Positions 1-8,736 of a DNA stretch of 64,000 bases are shown here, piece after piece. This stretch comes from an uncultured Methylophilaceae bacterium (lineage in GTDB: Bacteria > Pseudomonadota > Gammaproteobacteria > Burkholderiales > Methylophilaceae). Both the position numbers and the translations under genes were made by a program. The notes below the pieces were generated by a model. The model saw nothing but the letters and a program-made list of their open reading frames with translations. It searched no databases and was not told where the DNA came from. Location of the stretch: NCBI GenBank assembly GCA_905618945.1, contig CAJQTF010000029.1, positions 1-64,000 of the forward strand. The letters are read 5' to 3'. Position 1 is the first letter of the stretch; every line of letters starts with the position of its first letter.

Positions 1-17
1 TTGAAATACCTTGTAAT

Positions 18-51
18 GCGAATGATTCTCATTTAGTATTATGAAATACTA
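18..51. promoter_or_regulatory. Fur-box-like operator plus adjacent inverted repeat
   Basis: Positions 21-33 read AATGATTCTCATT, a 5-3-5 inverted repeat that differs at one position from the core of the classical Fur consensus (AATGATTATCATT). Immediately downstream, 34-40 and 45-51 form a perfect 7-bp inverted repeat (TAGTATT, loop ATGA, AATACTA). The pair lies 20-70 bases before the first gene and could control it or a divergent gene outside the window. The Fur assignment is by consensus likeness only. Confidence 0.55.
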
Positions 52-71
52 TTATTTAGAGAAAACTTTAA

Positions 72-551
72 TTGAATACTAAAAACAATATAGCAAAAGA
101 ATTTATGAAAAAAAGTATTTTTTCATTCGACTTAGACAATTCTGAGGTCATGATAGTTTGGTCCTTAAGGCATTGGGCTAGTTGTTCCGTTACAGGAGAA
201 AACCCTCAAGAGCTTTTTAAATTATGTAGAGAGCAGCATCAACTTCCTGACATATCTGTCTTAATTGAGGAAGTGGTATATGGAATAGCAGCAGGCACTG
301 AAGAGAAGGGTCCAATTGGTTCAGAGTTATGCGATCATGTTCATTATGGTGAATTCAAAATATTAGAAGCATTATGTATGTTACAGAACGATAAATTCGA
401 TGAAGCCCAATTATCCCTCAATGGCTGGTTAAAACCAGAGCAAGGAAGAAGTCTTCACAAAATCTTAAATGCATTCGCTGCAATTTTGGAGAAATCAAAC
501 TTAATAATTCCAACTAGAAGGCAATACCATTCAAATTGGTCCACACATTAA
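72..551 (+). CDS. Hypothetical protein, possibly iron-regulated
   Basis: This is a protein of about 150 residues that I do not recognise. It has no signal peptide or membrane segment and looks like a soluble, mostly helical cytoplasmic protein with several Cys and His residues (for example a CDHVHYGEF stretch). The longest frame begins at a TTG (72); an ATG at 105 is the other possible start, and neither has a strong ribosome binding site. A Fur-box-like sequence lies just upstream, and rpsD follows after 20 bases, so the two may be co-transcribed. Its general look recalls uncharacterised alphaproteobacterial proteins, but I cannot name a family. No function is proposed beyond possible iron-responsive expression. 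Confidence 0.7.
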   Translation: MNTKNNIAKEFMKKSIFSFDLDNSEVMIVWSLRHWASCSVTGENPQELFKLCREQHQLPDISVLIEEVVYGIAAGTEEKGPIGSELCDHVHYGEFKILEALCMLQNDKFDEAQLSLNGWLKPEQGRSLHKILNAFAAILEKSNLIIPTRRQYHSNWSTH

Positions 552-571
552 TATACTAAAAGGAAGCAATC

Positions 572-1198
572 ATGGGCACTAGAAATCCTAGGCAAAAACC
601 AAAAAATAAATTATCAAGACAAATGGGTGAAAATATTTGGGGAAAAGATAACTGCCCAACTAATAATCGAACTTATGGTCCAGGCCAGCATGGGCCAAAA
701 GGTGTAAGAAGAAGGAGTGAATATGGAGTCCAGCTAAGAGAGAAACAAAAGCTAAAAGGTTATTATGGCAATATTGGAGAAAAGCAATTTAGAAATATAT
801 ATAAAGAGGCTTACTCGAAAAAAGGTGATACCAGTGAAAATCTTCTTGTTTTTCTTGAATCTAGACTAGATGCAATAATTTATAGGTCTAATATAGTTCC
901 GACTGTGTTTGCCGCAAGACAATTTGTTAATCATAAGCATGTTAGGGTGAATGGAATAGTTGTTAACATTCCTTCATATAGATGCAAGCCTGGTGATTTA
1001 ATTGAAGTTAAAGAAAAAAGTAGAACTATTCCATTGATTGTTGAGTCAATACAGAGAATGGAAAGAGATTTACCAGAATATATTTCATTTGACGCAAAAG
1101 AATTTAAGGTAAGTTATATTAGGTACCCATCAACTGATGAGATACCATATGCAACAATTATGAGTCCTGCTTCAGTCGTGGAATTTTATAGCCGTTAA
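572..1198 (+). CDS. rpsD: 30S ribosomal protein S4, zinc-free alphaproteobacterial type
   Basis: S4 binds 16S rRNA early in small-subunit assembly and helps to keep decoding accurate. The 208 residues show the S4 N-terminal domain, the YGPGQHG stretch, QLREKQKLKGYYG, and an S4 RNA-binding domain (ARQFVNHKHVRVNG) near residues 113-126, ending in VEFYSR. The N-terminal region lacks the four-cysteine zinc cluster found in many S4 proteins. A good ribosome binding site (AAAGGAAG) precedes the ATG. The gene stands alone, not in the alpha operon with rpsK, rpsM and rpoA. Sequence style is close to alphaproteobacterial S4, unlike the beta/gamma gene order elsewhere in the window. It may be the only S4 or a paralogue; the window cannot tell. 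Confidence 0.95.
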   Translation: MGTRNPRQKPKNKLSRQMGENIWGKDNCPTNNRTYGPGQHGPKGVRRRSEYGVQLREKQKLKGYYGNIGEKQFRNIYKEAYSKKGDTSENLLVFLESRLDAIIYRSNIVPTVFAARQFVNHKHVRVNGIVVNIPSYRCKPGDLIEVKEKSRTIPLIVESIQRMERDLPEYISFDAKEFKVSYIRYPSTDEIPYATIMSPASVVEFYSR

Positions 1199-1255
1199 TG
1201 GTCGGTTAGGTTAAATATTCCAAATTTTTAAATAATGTATAAGGAAAGTAAAATT

Positions 1256-1717
1256 ATGTTAATAATCAAAAAGTTTGTAGTGCTATTACTAATTTTTTCT
1301 ATTGGAAATGTATTTGCAAAAGAGCATCAAGTTAAGATGTTAAATGGAAGTGCTCCTGATATGTTTGTATTTGAACCAGCTGTTCTAAAAATTAACAAAG
1401 GCGATACAGTAACCTGGACCGGGGATGCAATGCACAATTCTGCATCTATAAATGAAATGCTTCCAAAAGGGGCTAAGCCATGGATGGGTAAATTAACCAA
1501 GAAGGCTGGAGAAAAATCAATCTCAGTTAAGTTTGATACAGAAGGTTTATATGGTTATAACTGCACCCCTCACGCTATGTTTGGTATGGTTGGCTTATTA
1601 ATTGTTGGTGATACAAGTGGTAACTCCAAAGCTGCTAAAACTGCCGCTAAAAAGATAGAGGAAAAATTTGCTGCAGGGAAAGGTAGATTTACTAAATATT
1701 TGTCAGAAATTAAATAA
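1256..1717 (+). CDS. Pseudoazurin (type I copper protein)
   Basis: This is a periplasmic blue-copper electron carrier. Starting at the ATG at 1256, which has the ribosome binding site AAGGAAAG at 1241-1248, the protein has a signal peptide of about 21 residues ending in NVFA. An in-frame ATG at 1235 lies before that site and is less likely. Copper ligands are visible as His60, Cys103, His106 and Met111; the C-x2-H-x4-M spacing and the helical C-terminal tail (around AAKKIEEKFAAGKG) are those of pseudoazurin rather than plastocyanin. Known pseudoazurins donate electrons to nitrite or nitrous oxide reductases or to cytochrome oxidases; none of these is present here, so the partner is unknown. 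Confidence 0.88.
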   Translation: MLIIKKFVVLLLIFSIGNVFAKEHQVKMLNGSAPDMFVFEPAVLKINKGDTVTWTGDAMHNSASINEMLPKGAKPWMGKLTKKAGEKSISVKFDTEGLYGYNCTPHAMFGMVGLLIVGDTSGNSKAAKTAAKKIEEKFAAGKGRFTKYLSEIK

Positions 1718-1728
1718 TTAAAAATCTT

Positions 1729-1788
1729 AGGTTGTGTCCACCTTTGTTTTAGATTGAAAGAGTAGGGGGCTAGAGACTTTTATGGACC
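1729..1788 (+). repeat. Repeat copy A: hairpin plus conserved 42-nt tail
   Basis: A weak hairpin (AGGT, 7-nt loop, ACCT at 1729-1743) followed by TTGTTTT could end transcription of the pseudoazurin gene. It leads into a 42-nt stretch (1747-1788) that recurs, with a few substitutions and single-base gaps, at 2720-2758. Shared landmarks are TTTTAGAT, AAAGAGTAGGGG, GCTAG and TTTTATG. The two copies flank the minus-strand glycosyltransferase gene in the same orientation. Confidence 0.6.
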
Positions 1789-1933
1789 AGCTTCTTCTTG
1801 AAGGCGGTTCCATCCTCTTTTTAGCTAATTTTTTAGTACATGGCCCTCAATACTAGATTTATCCACTTCATTGTTTTGGGGTAAGCTAGTCTTAAGAAAA
1901 AATTACTAATCAGCATTATTCAATGGCTTAATC

Positions 1934-2629
1934 TTATTTCCAGTGCTTTGAAACCCACTCAACATTAACCTCATCTGGATTTGGGCGCCCGTGGAAAACA
2001 CATACCTTTCCTCCCTGTGGAATAACAGAGCCAAAATGTTGCGAATTATCAAGAGGCCTTCTACCACGAAGTGAGCCAATTTTGTATGACCATATCCAAT
2101 CATCGGGGAACGGTTGATTAAACTCAGTTTGATTAAGATAGTTGCTTATAACATTTTGATCCCCAAAAAAAGGTATCTTTCGCTGTTCATTTTTCCAGCG
2201 CAATTCGTTGTTTTTAAAATGCTTCCAAAGCATCAGATCTTGCGAGAAGCGCATTATCGAAGAATTATATTCTTTTCCACCCAAAAGGCCTGTATCAGGA
2301 TTTATAAAATCTCTAGTTATTCCAAAACCCTCAAATTTAAACAAGCAGTCAATATTGTCAACAATAACTACATCTAAATCAAAGTATAGATACTCCCCTT
2401 TTGGCAAGATGTCATCGCGAAATAATTGCATTTTATTCCACCAGCCTTCAAACCCAGCATTTAATTTGATAGGAGTTATCGGGTCTTCATAAATTTCTGG
2501 GGTGTCAGTTAAGCAAAACATTTTAAAGCTATACGATGTATTTTTTTTGATCATATTGTATAGTCGCATTACATAAATTGGAGAATATTTCGTTCCCGAA
2601 TTAACACAAACCACATCTACTTTAGGCAT
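1934..2629 (-). CDS. Glycosyltransferase with DxD motif, GT8-like
   Basis: This is a likely soluble sugar transferase of 231 residues. The strand-loop YLYFDLDVVIVDNID (from residue 80) carries the DxD metal/nucleotide-sugar site (Asp84, Asp86). The N-terminal KVDVVCVNSGTKYSP, the WWNKMQLF segment and the C-terminal CVFHGRPNP stretch are typical of small GT-A enzymes distantly related to family 8. It is isolated: it points left, has no partner gene, and is bracketed by the two copies of a short direct repeat, which suggests it was acquired as a single-gene cassette. Donor and acceptor cannot be deduced. Confidence 0.72.
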   Translation of the reverse strand: MPKVDVVCVNSGTKYSPIYVMRLYNMIKKNTSYSFKMFCLTDTPEIYEDPITPIKLNAGFEGWWNKMQLFRDDILPKGEYLYFDLDVVIVDNIDCLFKFEGFGITRDFINPDTGLLGGKEYNSSIMRFSQDLMLWKHFKNNELRWKNEQRKIPFFGDQNVISNYLNQTEFNQPFPDDWIWSYKIGSLRGRRPLDNSQHFGSVIPQGGKVCVFHGRPNPDEVNVEWVSKHWK

Positions 2630-2700
2630 TGCAAGCGCTCCATTATTAATTTGCCAAGCTAATTATTATACCTATCTTAAGAAATATTTTAAGAGATTAT

Positions 2701-2758
2701 AGGGTGTTTAAAACCCTTTTTTTAGATAAAAGAGTAGGGGCTAGCGATTTTTATGTCC
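2701..2758 (+). repeat. Repeat copy B: terminator-like hairpin plus conserved tail
   Basis: Positions 2701-2717 form AGGGT, a 7-nt loop and ACCCT followed by a T-run to 2723, which looks like a rho-independent terminator reading rightward. It is followed by a 39-nt tail (2720-2758) matching the tail of copy A at 1747-1788. No rightward gene ends just before it, so the terminator appears orphaned. Confidence 0.6.
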
Positions 2759-2913
2759 TACCTTCAATCTATTAAAGTATAAATTGCTTCAAATTGATTT
2801 CATTTTATTTACTTATAGTTTACGGTCCAATATAAGACTGTGAATTAGATTATGCGTTTTAAATTTCTTTTACTTCCCCTCTTTAATTTTTACTATTGTA
2901 GTAAACTTATTGT

Positions 2914-4464
2914 ATGAAAAAAATGTTTGTAAATTCCTTAAATAATCGTAACTCATCTAATTATTTAAGTATGTTACTCCCGATTATTATTGCGTTGATA
3001 ACTACTTTCTTAATTAGATTTCCAATGCTAATGGAGCTACCAAGTACAGACCAAGGAATTTATGCATTTTGGTCTCAAATTAATTATGCATATCTATCAC
3101 AAGGGAGGGGGTTAGTTGATTTTGGGACCCTAATGCTTTACCCAGCTTTAACGTCATGGGTTTTTAGTTTTGATGGGAACCATATTATGCTTTTACGATC
3201 ATTTGATTTATTTATTGCCGTTATAGCTTCAATAATTTTTTTCTACGTTATCAAAAAAGAAAGCGGTGGTAGTTCGGTAATTGCAACTATTCTTTCAATT
3301 GCGGCATTAAGTGTAATGAATCATAAGGTTTTTATTACTAGCGGTTTTAACAATCAATTTTTTGCTGCATACATCCCTCTTTTTATTGCATACCTAATGA
3401 GTCAATCACAAATAAAGAATAAATATTCTTGGTTCTATATCGGTGGCTTACTTTCATTAGCAGTACTTTTAAGAGAAACCTTATTACCTTTCTTTATAGT
3501 TGCTGGAGCCTCGATTTTATATACTCACGGAAAGAAAATTACGATTGATTTTTCTCTAGGCGCAGCTTGCGTCGGATTTCCGATATTAGTCCTAATTTTC
3601 TTTCTGAGGGGTGATTTTTTTGGACTATTTACTCAATATATATTTTCAAATAATTATGTTTATAACTATTATGATCCTTTTAAATTTGAATATTTTTTAA
3701 GGAATTTTCTAGGCTCTATTAAGATATTTTGGTTTATAGCATCTGCTGCATTTATAACTCTTTTGCTATCAATAAAATTTGAAAAAAAAGGTAAGGTATT
3801 ATTTTGGGTATTAATCGCACTTGTTCCTTTGATCGAACCTTTATTAAAAGTTGGTTTTCCTTATCATTTTTCTGTATGTATTCTAGGCTTGACTGGATTA
3901 ATTGCCTTTGGATGCTCTTACCTTCCTAAAATAAATACGAATCGAAATATTAAATATCTAATGACAATTTTTTTAATTGCTTCTTTATATAGCGCTTATC
4001 CTTCCTACTCCGATTCGAACATACCAAGAATAAAAGCAGTAATTCAAGATTTAGGTCAAATGCGTAATAAAAAATTTGAATCTGAAGCAAACGAATATTC
4101 ACAATATTTAACTATAGCGGCTAAAATTAATGAAAACTATTCAATGGATAGTACCTTGGCATCTAGTGGGTTAATGCATGTCATTTACCCATTAACAGGA
4201 CTCCTTCCTCCTAGCAGAGGATTTGCAGATATGGCAGAGTTGCTCTTTGATTTAGATTTTAATGAAGATTTATTTATAGAAAAATTAAAAAAAAGTTCGC
4301 CAGATATAATTTTATGCTCACAAAGAAATGACAGGCCTATTATGAAAGACTTAAAAAAAGTGATAGAAAAAAGTGGTCTTTATAATCGAGTATTTGATTT
4401 TAAGAAATCTGACAAACACTATGGTTGGCAGCAAGCTATTTTGTATGAAATTAAGGAAAAATAA
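2914..4464 (+). CDS. Integral membrane glycosyltransferase-like protein (GT-C type)
   Basis: A membrane protein of 516 residues with about ten hydrophobic segments, followed by a soluble C-terminal region from about residue 375. The first periplasmic loop after helix 1 carries acidic residues (ELPSTDQGIYAF) where GT-C enzymes of the ArnT/PMT type keep their catalytic acidic residues. Such proteins move a sugar from a polyprenyl-phosphate carrier onto lipid A, O-antigen or protein. It precedes another large membrane protein of the same kind and the CDP-sugar genes, which supports a role in surface-glycan decoration. The start could also be the ATG at 2923; there is no clear ribosome binding site. 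The specific substrate is unknown. Confidence 0.68.
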   Translation: MKKMFVNSLNNRNSSNYLSMLLPIIIALITTFLIRFPMLMELPSTDQGIYAFWSQINYAYLSQGRGLVDFGTLMLYPALTSWVFSFDGNHIMLLRSFDLFIAVIASIIFFYVIKKESGGSSVIATILSIAALSVMNHKVFITSGFNNQFFAAYIPLFIAYLMSQSQIKNKYSWFYIGGLLSLAVLLRETLLPFFIVAGASILYTHGKKITIDFSLGAACVGFPILVLIFFLRGDFFGLFTQYIFSNNYVYNYYDPFKFEYFLRNFLGSIKIFWFIASAAFITLLLSIKFEKKGKVLFWVLIALVPLIEPLLKVGFPYHFSVCILGLTGLIAFGCSYLPKINTNRNIKYLMTIFLIASLYSAYPSYSDSNIPRIKAVIQDLGQMRNKKFESEANEYSQYLTIAAKINENYSMDSTLASSGLMHVIYPLTGLLPPSRGFADMAELLFDLDFNEDLFIEKLKKSSPDIILCSQRNDRPIMKDLKKVIEKSGLYNRVFDFKKSDKHYGWQQAILYEIKEK

Positions 4465-4617
4465 ATTTTATATTTTAATTTATTTTTAGCTTTCAAGAAT
4501 TATAAGAGTGCGCTGATATCCACATTATTCAAAGTCTGGGCAATATTATAAGTAAATTGTTTTCATTGCTCTGACCTGGTTAAGTTTATGTAAAGTTTCT
4601 TATCAGCTAAATTTTTT

Positions 4618-4645
4618 ATAATAAAGTGTAGATAATAAAGTGTAG
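4618..4645 (+). repeat. Perfect tandem 14-bp duplication upstream of a membrane gene
   Basis: ATAATAAAGTGTAG occurs twice in tandem without mismatch (4618-4631 and 4632-4645), ending nine bases before the start codon at 4655. A length change here would move or remove promoter and leader elements of the gene that follows. Confidence 0.85.
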
Positions 4646-4654
4646 AATAATGCC

Positions 4655-6778
4655 ATGTTTAATTCTTTAATCACTGTTAAATTATTCTTTTTAAATTTGT
4701 TTGAAACAGATAAAGAAGAGAAAGAAATTTTCCTTAGATTAAGCCTCGGCTTACTATCTACAATCGTTATTTTAATATTAATAAATTTTATTATTTACTC
4801 AATTTATCCAAATAATAGCGAAGCTATAGCAATTCAAGCAAAACAACTAGTTGTTCAACAACAACAATTCTGGATATGGCCAGAACCAGTCGAACACTTC
4901 CAGATTCTCATATCAATTATTTGCATTCCACTACTCATCTTTTGTAGTATCAAAGTATTTTCTGCAAAGGCTTCCAGTCGAATTGTAATAACTGATTTTA
5001 TGTATTATTTAAATATAGCTCTTTGGTTTTTGTTTTTAGCTGTTTTATTTTATTTGGCTTTTAAATTTGATGACCCTAATAATTGGCCTCCTAGGCTTAA
5101 GTATGGAATAAGGATTTTTTTTAAAACAATGACTAGTGAATTAAGGTTTTTTATAACTTTAATTATTTTCCCACTAATCACATACTTTATTTTTAATGGC
5201 GTGACTAATAAATATTATAAATTTGTAAATTGGGTTTTCTATTCATTAGTATTGTTCTTTTTATCTATTATGTTTCTTTTTTCCATATGCAATATGGAAA
5301 CCTATTTAGGTACCGAACAAAATATAACTTCCGTCCTTTATTCAGTATCTCAGGTTCAGCAGGGTAGAGCATTATTAGCTGACTTTACTGCTCAATATGG
5401 TCTTTACCCCCATTTTTTATACCCAATTTTTAAATTAATCAATGTAAATGTATTGAGCTTTTCATTAATTATGTCTTTACTAACTGTAACAAGTTATAGC
5501 TTTATCTTCTTTGGGTTACGTAAAATTATAAATAATAATTTTGTCGTTTGTTTTTCCTTTTTTGCAATTATTTACTTTAGTTATTTTTATTCATTTCTTG
5601 ATGGAGGATGGTTTGACCTTAGATATTCAGCTAATCCAATCAGGATGTTATTTCCTGCCTTGATTTTATTCTTGGTATTTACTTATATTTTAAATCCCAA
5701 AAAAATTCTATATTTATTCATTATTTTTTTATCATCTCTCTCGATATTATGGAATTTTGATAGTGGTGTTATTTGTTTTCTTTCATTTTATATTTATGTT
5801 TTATATGAAAAAATAGCAGGTAATAATTTAAGAAATTATGCTTTTACATTCATTAAGCATTCAATTATTACCGCTTCGATACTAGCACTAACTTTTTTCT
5901 TATTTTCCATCGTTATCTATCTTCAATCAAACAGTTTTCCAAATTGGAATTTGTTTCTTAAGTTTCCATCTTTGTTTGGAATGACAGGTTTTGGAAGTAT
6001 GCCAATGCCAATTTTTCATGCTTGGAATTTAGTTTTTTTAGTATATTTATACGGAATCTATATTGGGTTGAATTCTGTTTTACTCAACAAAAAAATCGTA
6101 AAAGATAGAGTAGCTTTCTTTGTTGCAATTTTTGGGATTGGAATTTCATCGTATTATTTAAACAGATCTCATGACTTTAATCTCTTACCCGTTTCATATC
6201 CATGTTTTATCTTGCTAGCCATTTATTTAAGTAAGCTTCTTGATAGCGGCAGAGTAAATTTATTTAGAATTAAAAACTTCTTATCGGTACTGATAATATC
6301 TTTTGTTTTGGTGACTATTTTTGTTCAAATGCTACAACCAACTAGGCTACTTAATATTGTAGCTGATAGGACTCAACACATTATCAAAAATACAGTAAAT
6401 AATAAATTTTTATCTGATGGTATCGAATTTATAAAATTAAATACTAATCCAAACGAGCAGATTGTTATATTGATTGCCGATCAAGATAAAGGTTGGATTC
6501 CAGGCCCTGATGCAACATTACACCTTGAAACAAAAACTTCCTCACCATTTATAATTCCAGGATCAACTGAGCTGCTTTTCCAAAGTGATTTGAACATATT
6601 AAATCAATCTTTAGCTGATAATATATCGCATAAAGTTTTCATTGATTTCACTGGTCAAACAAAATACCATCCTCTTATGAAAATAATTGATGATAATTAT
6701 TTCCTTGGAGCTCGCCTTGGCGATTGGAGAATGTATTTACCAATAAGCTTCAAATCTAATATTGAACCTATCAAATAA
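4655..6778 (+). CDS. Large membrane protein, probable GT-C glycosyltransferase
   Basis: A 707-residue membrane protein with roughly a dozen hydrophobic helices and a soluble C-terminal domain of about 130 residues. The loop around DFTAQYGLYPHFLYPIF is typical of uncharacterised bacterial GT-C-like or O-antigen-related membrane proteins in polysaccharide islands. No detailed catalytic motif can be assigned with certainty. It lies directly upstream of rfbF in the same direction. A tandem 14-bp repeat sits in its leader. It could be a glycosyltransferase or another glycan membrane protein; the first is preferred from topology and context. Confidence 0.6.
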   Translation: MFNSLITVKLFFLNLFETDKEEKEIFLRLSLGLLSTIVILILINFIIYSIYPNNSEAIAIQAKQLVVQQQQFWIWPEPVEHFQILISIICIPLLIFCSIKVFSAKASSRIVITDFMYYLNIALWFLFLAVLFYLAFKFDDPNNWPPRLKYGIRIFFKTMTSELRFFITLIIFPLITYFIFNGVTNKYYKFVNWVFYSLVLFFLSIMFLFSICNMETYLGTEQNITSVLYSVSQVQQGRALLADFTAQYGLYPHFLYPIFKLINVNVLSFSLIMSLLTVTSYSFIFFGLRKIINNNFVVCFSFFAIIYFSYFYSFLDGGWFDLRYSANPIRMLFPALILFLVFTYILNPKKILYLFIIFLSSLSILWNFDSGVICFLSFYIYVLYEKIAGNNLRNYAFTFIKHSIITASILALTFFLFSIVIYLQSNSFPNWNLFLKFPSLFGMTGFGSMPMPIFHAWNLVFLVYLYGIYIGLNSVLLNKKIVKDRVAFFVAIFGIGISSYYLNRSHDFNLLPVSYPCFILLAIYLSKLLDSGRVNLFRIKNFLSVLIISFVLVTIFVQMLQPTRLLNIVADRTQHIIKNTVNNKFLSDGIEFIKLNTNPNEQIVILIADQDKGWIPGPDATLHLETKTSSPFIIPGSTELLFQSDLNILNQSLADNISHKVFIDFTGQTKYHPLMKIIDDNYFLGARLGDWRMYLPISFKSNIEPIK

Positions 6779-6857
6779 AATATATATAACCAAAGGTATT
6801 TATTGTTAATAAATATAGTATGATTTTTAATTAAGTATTAATTTAGAGGGTGTCGAA

Positions 6858-7652
6858 ATGAAAGTTGTTCTTCTTGCGGGTGGTTTAGGAACAAGAATTT
6901 CTGAAGAAACAATTCACAAACCAAAGCCAATGGTGGAAATTGGTGGACTTCCGATTCTTTGGCATGTTATGAAGATGTATTCATACTATGGAATTAATGA
7001 ATTTATTATTTGTTGTGGATACAAGGGTTATTTAATTAAAGAATATTTTTCAAATTATTACCTCCAAACTTCTGATGTCACTTTTGATTTATCATCAAAT
7101 CAAACCACGTATCATAAAAGCAAAACTGAACCATGGAAAATTACTTTAGTTAATACAGGTGACCAAACAGAGACTGGTGGAAGGATTTCAAAAATAAAAA
7201 GATACTTGGATAAAGATGAAACTTTCTGTATGACTTATGGTGATGGATTATCAAATGTTAATATCTCTGATGTAGTTGAATACCATAAAAAACATAAACT
7301 TTTGGCTACCGTAACAGCTGCACTTCCTCCTGGAAGATTTGGAGCACTATCTATAAATGATGATAACTTAGTAAATAAATTTTTGGAAAAACCTAAAGGT
7401 GATGATGCATATATTAATGGTGGTTTTTTTGTGCTTTCTGAAAAAGTAATTGATCTTATAAAAGATGACAATACATTTTGGGAAAGAGAGCCGCTAGAAA
7501 CTTTAGCAAAAAATAATCAATTAAAAGCATTTAAGCATGATGGTTTCTGGCAGCCTATGGATACCTTAAGAGAAAGAAATTACTTACAAGCATTATGGGA
7601 CTCTGGTAAAGCTCCATGGAAAGTTTGGAATGACAATGATTCAAATAGTTAA
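6858..7652 (+). CDS. rfbF: Glucose-1-phosphate cytidylyltransferase
   Basis: Makes CDP-glucose from CTP and glucose 1-phosphate, the entry step to CDP-linked 6-deoxy and 3,6-dideoxy sugars. The 264 residues show the nucleotidyltransferase signature LLAGGLGTRISEET at residues 5-18, the KPKPMVEIGG stretch, TYGDGLS, and a C-terminal GFWQPMDTLRERNYL that is characteristic of RfbF rather than of dTDP or UDP enzymes. The ribosome binding site GAGGGTG precedes the ATG. It is followed by rfbG after 17 bases and then by the PLP enzyme, reproducing the ddhA-ddhB-ddhC order of known dideoxysugar clusters. Confidence 0.95.
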   Translation: MKVVLLAGGLGTRISEETIHKPKPMVEIGGLPILWHVMKMYSYYGINEFIICCGYKGYLIKEYFSNYYLQTSDVTFDLSSNQTTYHKSKTEPWKITLVNTGDQTETGGRISKIKRYLDKDETFCMTYGDGLSNVNISDVVEYHKKHKLLATVTAALPPGRFGALSINDDNLVNKFLEKPKGDDAYINGGFFVLSEKVIDLIKDDNTFWEREPLETLAKNNQLKAFKHDGFWQPMDTLRERNYLQALWDSGKAPWKVWNDNDSNS

Positions 7653-7669
7653 TATCAAAAAAAATTAAA

Positions 7670-8725
7670 ATGAATAAAATTTTTTGGAAGGGAAAAAAGG
7701 TTCTTATAACCGGGCATACCGGGTTTAAGGGGAGCTGGCTATCAATTTGGTTGGCTGAATCAGGTGCAAGGGTAACAGGTTACTCATTAAAACCTGAAAC
7801 TAACCCAAGTTTATTTAAATCTTGTTTAATTGATAAAAAAATTAATTCAGTTATTGGCGATATAAGAGATGGGGAAAAACTAAAAAAAACAATTCTTGAC
7901 GCTCAGCCTGATATAGTTTTTCATTTAGCATCTCAGGCAATTGTTTTACAGTCATATGAAAATCCTCTTGAAACATACGAAACAAATTTAATGGGTACTG
8001 TAAATATTCTAAATGCAATAAGGGATGCACCCTCAGTAAAAGCTTTTATTAATGTTACAAGCGATAAGTGCTATGCAAATGATGAAAACTTGAGAGCTTT
8101 TAATGAAAGTGACCCTTTGGGTGGGTATGATCCATATAGCTCCAGTAAAGCCTGTTCTGAATTAATTACAGCTGCTTATAGATCTTCCTATTTTAAAGAC
8201 AGTGTTGCTATTGCAACAGCTAGAGCTGGAAATGTAATTGGCGGCGGCGACTGGGCTGAGAACAGAATTATTCCCGATTTTATAAAAAAAATTAATCATA
8301 AACAAAAATTGACTATAAGAAACCCAGAATCAATTAGGCCTTGGCAGTTCGTTCTTGAGCCATTAAGTGGATATCTGAGATTAGCGGAAAATTTATTTAC
8401 AGAAGGATCTAAGTATGCAGAATCATGGAATTTTGGACCAGATAACCAAGATGATAAATCTGTTCAGTGGCTTATTTCTAAGTTTGACAAAGAATATGGA
8501 GGTGGTGAAAATTTCGAAATAGAATTTAAAAATAACTTACCTTACGAGGCAGGTTGTCTTAAATTAGATTGTTCTAAATCTATTAAAAGATTAAAGTGGG
8601 AGCCAAAGCTTTCAATTGAGCAATCAATCTCAATGACAGCTTCTTGGTATAAAAATTTTTATTCAGATAATCTTGATATGTACACATTTAGTGTGGATCA
8701 AATTAAACAATTCGAATCAATATAG
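7670..8725 (+). CDS. rfbG: CDP-glucose 4,6-dehydratase
   Basis: Converts CDP-glucose to CDP-4-keto-6-deoxyglucose with bound NAD. It is an extended short-chain dehydrogenase of 351 residues, with the Rossmann motif ITGHTGFKGSW near residues 14-24, the TSDKCY strand, and the catalytic YSSSK in DPYSSSKACSE. Residues such as RPWQFVLEP are typical of RfbG. It lies between rfbF and the PLP enzyme in the same direction with short spacers, so all three are probably one transcript. Confidence 0.94.
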   Translation: MNKIFWKGKKVLITGHTGFKGSWLSIWLAESGARVTGYSLKPETNPSLFKSCLIDKKINSVIGDIRDGEKLKKTILDAQPDIVFHLASQAIVLQSYENPLETYETNLMGTVNILNAIRDAPSVKAFINVTSDKCYANDENLRAFNESDPLGGYDPYSSSKACSELITAAYRSSYFKDSVAIATARAGNVIGGGDWAENRIIPDFIKKINHKQKLTIRNPESIRPWQFVLEPLSGYLRLAENLFTEGSKYAESWNFGPDNQDDKSVQWLISKFDKEYGGGENFEIEFKNNLPYEAGCLKLDCSKSIKRLKWEPKLSIEQSISMTASWYKNFYSDNLDMYTFSVDQIKQFESI

Positions 8726-8736
8726 AAAGTTAAATT

